A DNA stretch of 64,000 nt, taken from the NCBI GenBank assembly GCA_905182535.1, contig CAJJBZ010000006.1, positions 17,120 through 81,119 of the forward strand, read 5' to 3'. The notes beneath the pieces were generated by a model, which saw nothing but the letters and a program-made list of their open reading frames with translations, was not told the DNA's origin and did not search any database. This DNA is from an uncultured Planktomarina sp. (GTDB lineage Bacteria > Pseudomonadota > Alphaproteobacteria > Rhodobacterales > Rhodobacteraceae). This document shows positions 57,160-64,000 of this stretch, one piece after another (the stretch's first letter is position 1; the number at the start of each line of letters is the position of its first letter). Position numbers and translations under genes: made by a program.

Positions 57160-57915
57160 TTGAGTAAACAGAATTACCCCATCTACCAAACCGAGCGCGG
57201 CTATCTGACTGAAACCACCAGGCAGAAATATATCACCAAAGCCGTAGCGTCTAAGCTTCTGCCCAAAGACGCACATCGCATGCCAGAAATTCTGTCGCTC
57301 AAAGCCTCCAATAATATGAAAAAGCCAATTCAGTTTTGGCAACTTTATTCTGTGTTGGGGCAAGATCCAATTGTGGGTATCGTAAGCGATTTTTATAGTC
57401 GGGTGTTTGCCGATGAAAAATGGTTCCGGACACCTTTTGCCCGGGTGGGTGACCTCAATCATCACATTGGCACCCAAGCCAGCATGTGGCTCGACGTGAT
57501 GGGCGGCGGTCCATACTACCACGGAGCCGAATATCGCTTGAACTTTCATCACACACATAATGCACATATGTTGTTGGATGAAAAAGGCGCAAGGCGTTGG
57601 GTCAAATTGATGGTCCAAGCGCTCGAGTCTTCGCAGCATTTGATGACCGACGATCCGCGTGTACGCCTCAGTATCAATACCTTTTTGGCGCATTTTTTTG
57701 CTAAATATGCCAGTGACTTCAAGTTCAAAAACCGCGAGAGTTTCGGTGAGACCAATCCACCTTTCAGACCTAAAATCAATTTTATGAACATGACGGCCAA
57801 AAGCATTGAAGCGCTGTCAGAAGAGGATCTTCGCGACGCGTTGATCAATCGTGAAGTCAATTTGTCCGGGAAATATAGCAAAGCTGAATTAGTACAAAAA
57901 GCTCTTAATCTATAA
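57160..57915 (+). CDS. Group 2-type truncated globin-like protein with C-terminal SAP-like domain
   Basis: From a TTG at 57160 the protein has 251 residues. Residues 58-160 look like a truncated haemoglobin: FWQLYSVLGQDPIVGIVSDF with Tyr79 at the B10 site, Phe88/Phe93 near CD1, an E helix HHIGTQASMWLDVMGGGPYY, the His-rich segment FHHTHNAHMLLDEKGARRW that should give the proximal His, and Trp147 at G8. Residues 218-251 (IEALSEEDLRDALINREVN, then LSGKYSKAELVQKALNL) resemble a SAP helix-extended-loop-helix. About 40 residues precede the globin. The start is uncertain; Met41 at 57280 is the first ATG. No close neighbour gives a role. Confidence 0.7.
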   Translation: MSKQNYPIYQTERGYLTETTRQKYITKAVASKLLPKDAHRMPEILSLKASNNMKKPIQFWQLYSVLGQDPIVGIVSDFYSRVFADEKWFRTPFARVGDLNHHIGTQASMWLDVMGGGPYYHGAEYRLNFHHTHNAHMLLDEKGARRWVKLMVQALESSQHLMTDDPRVRLSINTFLAHFFAKYASDFKFKNRESFGETNPPFRPKINFMNMTAKSIEALSEEDLRDALINREVNLSGKYSKAELVQKALNL

Positions 57916-58130
57916 AATACTTCATAGGTATCACTGAGCCATATCCAGCTGCACCCAAGACAGGGCGATTAAATCATTGTAAAATATGGAAATAGCCTGA
58001 AAGTTACTATATTGGTATTTTCTAAAAACCTAATTGCTGGTTATGCAGATTGAGTGACAGCGATAAGATACAACACAAACGAAATCAACGATGATAAAAC
58101 TCCACCCAAATCAGATCGGTAGCATATAAT

Positions 58131-59379
58131 TTGGACCACCACCAAGCGAAGCTAAGTTCAAAAACAACTATTGTAGGCCAGTTACTAGCTTATGACGTTC
58201 TAATCGTTGGAGCCGGACCCGCTGGTTTGATGGCTGCCGAACAAGCGGCCCTCACAGGTTTAAAAGTTGCTGTTGCAGATGCAATGCCATCACCAGCTCG
58301 TAAATTTCTTATGGCAGGAAAGTCAGGCCTGAACCTGACCAAACAGGAAGACTGCCGCTGTTTTTATAAAAAATTACGATGCATTGAGCCTACGCCCAAT
58401 GTTGGCGGAGTTCGGTCCCAAAGAGGTGATCAATTTTGCGCAGGGCTTGGGCCAAGAGGTCTTCACAGGCAGCACGGGCCGGGTTTTTCCGACACGCATG
58501 AAAGCGTCTCCCCTTCTGCGCGCATGGTTGGCACGGCTCGAAACCCTAGGAGTCACGCTTTTGCGCCGCCATCGTTGGGTGGGGCCACTCGTGGCCGGTG
58601 AAACTCACAGCTTTGAAACCCCCTCTGGTGAAGTGCAAATTCAGGCCAAAGTTCTGATCCTTGCCATGGGTGGCGCCAGCTGGGCGCGATTGGGTTCTGA
58701 CGGCGCGTGGTCGAAACATTTCACGCAGGCTGGCGTTGTACAGTCAGAGTTTGTGGCGGCCAATGTTGGCATGCAAGTGGCATGGTCGAAACATATGGTC
58801 CCCTACTTCGGCAAGCCGCTCAAAAACATCAAATTGTCGGCTGCGGGCGCTCAAAGCCGTGGCGAATTTGTGATCAGCCAATCTGGCATAGAAGGCGGGG
58901 CGGTATATGCGCTCGGACGCATGCTTCGTAAAAACGCACTAGCAAAGCTCGACTTCGCCCCACAAATTAACGCGGCAGATCTACATAAGATGATTGCCAG
59001 TCGGAAACCAAAGGACAGCCTAACTAATTTCCTGCGAAAATCTGTCAAACTGGATGCCACAAAACGTGCTTTGGTTTTTGAGCTGACCCAACCCATGCCG
59101 CGCGACATCAATGGCTTAGTCGCCGCGATCAAGAATGCGCCCTTGCCGCTCATGGGACCCTGCCCGATGGATCAAGCAATTTCCACCGCGGGCGGTGTCA
59201 TGTGGGACGCGCTCACACCTGAGCTGATGCTAAAATCTCACCCAGGCATTTTCTGCGCCGGTGAGATGGTCGATTGGGAGGCGCCAACGGGCGGCTATCT
59301 GATTACAGCCTGCCTCGCGACAGGCCGCTGGGCAGGCCGTGCTGCGGCTGATTACCTGTCAGCAACAGCACGCTTATAA
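58131..59379 (+). CDS. HI0933-type NAD(P)/FAD-dependent oxidoreductase (TIGR03862-like), frame broken near 58371
   Basis: The flavoprotein begins with the FAD motif [20 protein letters not shown] and [20 protein letters not shown]. The frame goes astray in a run of A: dropping one A near 58371 gives [20 protein letters not shown] and then [28 protein letters not shown] continues in the second frame. The C-terminus has [20 protein letters not shown], the family FAD-binding end. About 410 residues result. The start is unclear, since only a TTG at 58131 is in frame upstream. Function is unsettled; family members are flavoproteins of unknown substrate. It ends 28 bases inside the convergent GST. 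Confidence 0.83.
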
Positions 59380-59940
59380 GCGTCACGACCGCGGCACCGC
59401 TTTGCATAGCCTTTCAAAGCTTCACTAGCGTCTGGGAATTTAGCGGTAAACGCCCAATTCAGACAGTGCACCGCCAGAATATCGGCGATTGTGAATGTGT
59501 CACCCATCAAAAACTCACCCTGCAAACGTTCTTCAAGGCGCTGTAAGCTGCGTTCAAACTCCCACTTCAACACAGGTTTCACCTCTGGCGCGCGCTGGTC
59601 AACTGGATTGATAAAGGAGTTTTTTGCAGCCACCCAAAGCAGGCTGTCAAATTCTTCCAGCAAGAATTGAATATGTCCATCCATACGCAAGCGTTCCACC
59701 GAGCCTGCTGGAAATGTCAGGGCGTTGTGGCGGTCAGATAGGAATGTCATGATGGCGACACTGTCAGGCAGTATTTCACCCTCCAGGATCAAAGCAGGAA
59801 CTTTTCCAGTGGGGTTGAGCGCTTTCACTTCTGCTGAAGCCGGGATCACCAACAACTTGGTCATAGCTCACGCCCAGCTCCTCAAGTGTCCAAATGACGC
59901 GTAAAGTGCGGTTCTTAGTGGATCCCAAAACTGTATACAT
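59352..59940 (-). CDS. Glutathione S-transferase, frame broken near 59862
   Basis: From the ATG at 59940 the protein reads MYTVLGSTKNRTLRVIWTLE and ELGVSYDQV, then the frame breaks near 59862 and the second frame gives VIPASAEVKALNPTGKVPAL. The cis-Pro motif, LPDSVAIMTFLSDRH and the C-terminal FTIADILAVHCLNWA identify a GST. About 195 residues result. Its ATG overlaps the holA stop by one base (TAATG), so it is translationally linked to the leuS-lptE-holA operon. Confidence 0.82.
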
Positions 59941-60965
59941 TATCTTTTTCCCATCATCGTTATACGAATAAAACACCGCTCAACCTGAGCCATTTGGGGC
60001 GCGGTTTGTCCCGCGGAGCGCAGCTTTAAATCTGTCTCCAGCAATAGCGATATGACTTGTTCCAAGCGGTCACGGCTCCAAGAGGTCACTTGGCGTTGAA
60101 TGCGATCACGACGCGGCCCGTAAACCGGGGGGCGCAATTTTCCAACACCTTGAGCAGCCCCTCCAGGATCACAAGCCGCCGTGTGCAGCATGCGAAAATG
60201 ACGCAAAGCCGCGATGCAAAGCCCGGTGGCGGTGCCGCCCTGGGCGATAACCCGATGCAGAACCGGTGCCAGCTCATTGGTTTTCAAATCAGCCACCAAG
60301 CCAATCACATCATCCAAAGCAGCTTCTGTCGATTGCGGCGCGCAGTCTTCCACGTTGCCAATAGTCACTGGTCCGGCCTGGGTCATACAGAAAAGGGATA
60401 ATTTTTCCAAAAACTGATGAAAATCTCCTGGATCCAGTACCTTTGATAGATCAAAAATTGCAAGGCTCGCCTCAGCGCTCACTTCGCCCATCCCCACTTT
60501 GGCAAGTCCAGCTTCAACTTCAGCCCGCGAGGGCGGTTCATCAAAAATTGCTATGGCCCAAGCAGTCGAGTGAGCTTCAAAGGCCTTGCGGATCTTCGAT
60601 GTAGGCTTCAAGGCCCCGCCAATCACGACCATCTGTGCGTCCCCTTTTTGCCAGTCCTTCAGGCCTGCCAAAACAGCATCCGCACAATTCTCATTAGCAT
60701 CTTCGACCAATACAACCCTTGGACCGGGGAAAAATCCAACTGCTTTGATGGCATCGTTCAAAGCCGCACCATCCCGGCGCAGCTCACCGCCTTGTAGCCG
60801 TGTTAGGCGCATTTCCTCTTCACCCAGAGGGCCGATCAAGCCCTTAACCAGTTGCTGACGTTTTAGCGCCACACGCATCGCGTTGGCCCCGTAGATCAAC
60901 ACCCCGGTCTTATTTGGGTCAGGTCGTGTGAAAACACCCAATGCGTCACGCGCAGAAAGCTTCAT
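59940..60965 (-). CDS. holA: DNA polymerase III subunit delta HolA
   Basis: The 341-residue protein is the clamp-loader delta subunit. It has KTGVLIYGANAMRVALKRQQ and ELRRDGAALNDAIKAVGFFP near the N-terminus, VVLVEDANENCADAVL, ALKPTSKIRKAFEAHST, and the C-terminal collar region HRVIAQGGTATGLCIAALRH. Length and layout match alphaproteobacterial HolA. Its ATG overlaps the reconstructed lptE stop (ATGA), the standard leuS-lptE-holA order. Confidence 0.92.
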   Translation of the reverse strand: MKLSARDALGVFTRPDPNKTGVLIYGANAMRVALKRQQLVKGLIGPLGEEEMRLTRLQGGELRRDGAALNDAIKAVGFFPGPRVVLVEDANENCADAVLAGLKDWQKGDAQMVVIGGALKPTSKIRKAFEAHSTAWAIAIFDEPPSRAEVEAGLAKVGMGEVSAEASLAIFDLSKVLDPGDFHQFLEKLSLFCMTQAGPVTIGNVEDCAPQSTEAALDDVIGLVADLKTNELAPVLHRVIAQGGTATGLCIAALRHFRMLHTAACDPGGAAQGVGKLRPPVYGPRRDRIQRQVTSWSRDRLEQVISLLLETDLKLRSAGQTAPQMAQVERCFIRITMMGKR

Positions 60966-61437
60966 GGGCGATCCGAGGTCAAAAGAGAGTTGGACACCTG
61001 CTTGGCGAGGATCACCATCAGGCGGTCATAGGCATCTCTCTTTGAGCGCTGGGTCGCTACCGTGGTACCGGTAGCCGAATAGCCAGTGAAAGATTTCGCA
61101 GTTTACTCAGTAAAACCACGCCACCATTGTCGACCAGAGAATATTCCAACACTCCCACAAGGCTGAACCGATTAATCTCTTGCGCTGCTGAGACAACGAT
61201 AATCTCTTCGTCAACACTTAATTTATACTGCAGGTCATAAAGCTTGGACACAGCCTGACCAAGTTGCACTTCCAGATTGCGCACAAGTTCAAACTCAACC
61301 CGGTTCGTCGGGGCTTGAACCAAAACAGTATTGCGCAGCATCTGAGACTTGGAGCTTACGCCATTCACAGGCTCAAAGCCGCACCCCGCAAGAGCGAGAG
61401 CGGCCAGCAAAAATCCACGTCGGCTAGATAACCACAT
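60962..61437 (-). CDS. lptE: LPS-assembly lipoprotein LptE, frame broken near 61100
   Basis: The N-terminus [20 protein letters not shown] contains a lipobox (LAGC), so the protein is an outer-membrane lipoprotein, the LptE partner of LptD. The first frame ends [14 protein letters not shown] at 61057; a shift near 61100 gives [20 protein letters not shown] and [20 protein letters not shown] with a stop at 60962 that overlaps holA. About 158 residues result, the alphaproteobacterial size. It starts 14 bases inside the 3' end of leuS. Confidence 0.85.
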
Positions 61438-63978
61438 TTACAATGCGCCCAGGTACAATGATCAGTTTCTTAGGTGTAGCACCGTCGAGCGCTTTGACCA
61501 CAGCATTATTAGCCAAGACCAAGACTTCCAGCTCTTCCTTGCTCATATCCTTTGGAACGGTGATCTCGTCTCGACGTTTACCATTGATCTGAATTGGCAA
61601 AGTTACCTCATCCTCAACCAGCAACGCCGGATCTGCAACGGGCCAAGCCGCATTAGCGATCAGGCCTTCACCACCTTGATGCGCCCAAATATCTTCGGCC
61701 AAATGCGGTGTCATAGGCGCCATCAACTGAGCCAATGTCACAATCGCTTCATGCTGTGCGGCATATCCCGCTTTGGTTTTACCCAATGCAGCAGTCAGGC
61801 CATAAAGTTTTGCAATCGCTGCATTAAATCCAAAGCTTTCCACGCCCGTAGTCACGTCTTGAATGGTTTTATGTAGGGCGCGCAGAAGGTCTTTATCACC
61901 CTCTCCAACATGTTGTTTGTCCATGTTCGCGATCTTGTCGCTCAATTGCCAAACTCGGTTCAAATGTTTGTAAGCAGCCTCTGCGCCGGAGGCAGTCCAC
62001 TCCACATCACGCTCGGGTGGGCTATCAGACAGCACAAACCAACGGGCCGTATCAGCGCCGTAGCTGCTGATAATGCTGATTGGGTCTACAACATTGTTTT
62101 TTGATTTTGACATTTTGGCTGAAGGCACAATGGTCACTTCAGCCCCGCCCTCTTTCAAAAAGGCTTTACCATCACGCAGATCACCGCCTCAGGATAGTGA
62201 TAGACAGGGCGGTTACCGTTTCCGTTTGATTTGTAGATCGCATGGGTAACCATGCCCTGAGTGAACATGGCGTCAAAGGGCTCAATCGCCGTTTTCGGCA
62301 AATGCCCACAGATCTGCATCGCCCGCGCAAAGAAGCGAGAATACAGCAGGTGCAGGATAGCATGCTCAACGCCACCAATATATTGGTCGACATTCATCCA
62401 ATAGCTGGCCTCTTCCATATCCGTAGGCTGAAGCGGCATTTGGCGCAGTGAAACGGGCATAGTACCAGGACGAATCCACGAAAGTATCCATGGTATCCGT
62501 CTCACGTCGCGCATCCTTTCCACAGGCTGGACAGCTGCAATGACGCCAAGTCGGGTGGCGGTCCAGCGGATTGCCTGGAATATCAAAAGTACATCATCCG
62601 GCAGGCGAATGGGCAGGTTTTCTTTCTTCTCAGGCACAACACCGCAGCTACAATGCACAACAGGAATCGGACAGCCCCAATAACGCTGTCGGCTCAGGCC
62701 CCAATCGCGCAGGCGGTATTGTGTTTTTCCCAGACCCAGGCCCTCTGCCTCGGCCCAATCAATCGTGGCGTCAATGGCCTCTTGGCCAGTGGCCTCAGTC
62801 AAGCCAGCCGGTTGGTCAACCCAGCGGACCTTCTCAGATTTCATCGGCACAAAAGCGGTTTTGTCTACCGGTGTATCATTGTTCAGGGCAAAGAAGGTAT
62901 CAATCACCGGCAGATCATACTTCCGCGCGAAATCAAGGTCGCGTTGATCATGGGCCGGGCAGGCAAAAATAGCGCCAGTGCCGTAATCCATCATCACAAA
63001 ATTCGCCACCCAAACCGGCAGAGGTGCGCCACCCAAGGGGTTTTGCACGGTGATGCCTGTGTCAAAGCCCTTTTTCTCAGCCTTTTCCATGGCCGCTTCG
63101 GTGGTGTCCATCTTTTTGCATTCAGCGCAGAAGGCTTCCAATGCAGGATTTTGTGCAGCTAAGCTTTGGGTCAGCGGATGGTTGGCCGCCAATCCTATAA
63201 AGGAAGCCCCCACCAAAGTATCTGGCCGCGTGGTATAAACGGTAATCCCATCATGGCCATCTTGCGGCGTAGACAGAGGGAAGGTCATCTCAAGGCCACG
63301 GGATTTTCCAATCCAGTTTTCCTGCATCAGGCGCACTTTTGCGGGCCAGTTTTCGAGATTGTCTAAGGCATCCAGCAACTCACCTGACATGGAGGAGATG
63401 TTAAAGAACCATTGCGTCAGTTCGCGGCGTTCCACTTCGGCGTTTGAGCGCCAGCCCTTGCCATCAATGACTTGTTCATTGGCCAAAACAGTCATATCGA
63501 CTGGATCCCAATTGACCATCGCATTTTTGCGGTACACCAGATCATTGGCCATCATGTCCAAGAATAATGCTTGCTGTTGGCCATAATATTCCGGGTCACA
63601 GGTGGCAAATTCGCGGGACCAATCAATCGACAGACCCAAAGGCTTCATCTGGTCACGCATCGTGGCTATATTGGCATAGGTCCACTCTTTAGGATGGCCA
63701 CCAATTGCCATGGCTGCATTCTCAGCAGGCATGCCAAACGCGTCCCATCCCATAGGGTGCAACACATTATGACCGGTCGACAGCTTATAGCGGGCCACCA
63801 CATCGCCCATCGTGTAATTGCGCACATGGCCCATATGGATGCGGCCGGAGGGATAGGGGAACATTTCCAAAACGTAATACTTCGGACGATCTGCGCTGGC
63901 TACGGCCTTGAAGGTTTCACTTTTGGCCCAAGCGGCTTGCCATTTGGCTTCAATCTCAGCGGGTGAATAGGTCGTCAT
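61424..63978 (-). CDS. leuS: Leucyl-tRNA synthetase LeuS, three frame breaks
   Basis: LeuS charges tRNA-Leu. The class I signature HIGH-type motif is at [20 protein letters not shown], the editing domain has [19 protein letters not shown], and KMSKS is in [20 protein letters not shown]. Breaks occur near 62590 (a missing base; restores [20 protein letters not shown]), near 62428 (returns to [19 protein letters not shown]) and near 62180 (restores [19 protein letters not shown]). Between the first two the hidden frame reads [20 protein letters not shown], a normal zinc-region sequence. About 850 residues result. The start at 63978 is preceded by GAGGGACACCC. Confidence 0.95.
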
Positions 63979-64000
63979 GGGTGTCCCTCGTCTACAATTT

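Noticed and set aside
1..64000. CRISPR arrays, insertion sequences, phage genes, tRNA genes
   Set aside because: No regularly spaced repeats, transposase or integrase motifs, or tRNA-like cloverleaf sequences were noticed in the intergenic regions.

Overview
The window reads as a chromosomal segment of an alphaproteobacterium of the order Rhodobacterales (Roseobacter-type). The support is gene content and order: dapB divergent from rbfA-truB, the rpsP-rimM-trmD-rplS-rpmE block followed by a MipZ-like ParA ATPase, the leuS-lptE-holA operon, an RpoE/ChrR pair with its divergent flavin oxidase operon, and several Rhodobacterales-style enzymes. No tRNA, rRNA, insertion sequence, phage gene or CRISPR array was seen. 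Assignments rest on motifs and remembered family features; no database search was run.

Layout. 0-4 kb (minus): acyl-CoA ligase, livG, livH and the first 25 codons of livM, a branched-chain amino-acid-type ABC uptake locus. 4.5-7.3 kb (minus): an unaccompanied formate-dehydrogenase-like alpha subunit. 7.5-9.8 kb (plus): histidine phosphatase, GST and saccharopine dehydrogenase, overlapping each other. 9.8-10.5 kb: broken LysE/RhtB exporter. 10.7-16.7 kb: singlet-oxygen-type RpoE-ChrR locus; rpoE-chrR run right and a five-gene operon (flavin oxidase, DUF1365, MFS, DUF3833, SDR) runs left from a shared intergenic region with matching promoter elements on both strands. 16.7-27.7 kb (minus): rmuC, mutL, two M16 peptidases, lspA, purH, heparinase II/III-like protein, rsmB. 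27.8-36.1 kb: SdhAF4-like protein, a small secreted protein, dapB, rbfA, truB, DUF1643, a fluoroacetate-dehalogenase-like hydrolase, rpsO, an EamA transporter, pnp. 36-41 kb: aldehyde dehydrogenase, broken GNAT, RluA-type pseudouridine synthase, GlcD-type FAD oxidase. 41-46.8 kb (plus): ffh, chorismate mutase, rpsP, a 48-aa membrane protein, rimM, trmD, rplS, rpmE, mipZ. 46.8-57 kb: accessory catabolism (PfkB kinase, pobA, kynU, YghU-type GST, epimerase, enoyl-CoA hydratase, sulfatase, 3-hydroxyacyl-CoA dehydrogenase, SDR). 57-64 kb: a globin-like protein with a SAP-like tail, an HI0933-type flavoprotein, GST, holA, lptE, leuS.

A dominant property is about thirty one-base frame breaks in 21 genes, including normally essential ones (leuS, pnp, lspA, lptE, mipZ). 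In nearly every case the expected protein continues at once in another frame, several breaks fall in homopolymers, and codons on both sides look intact. This fits uncorrected sequencing or assembly indels better than gene decay. Broken genes are therefore annotated across their full reconstructed span. The most interesting biology is the two-sided RpoE promoter region, the globin/SAP-like fusion, the fluoroacetate-dehalogenase-like enzyme with an Asp-to-Glu change, and a pair of perfect TTGTGATCACAA palindromes in a gene-free stretch near 51.4 kb.
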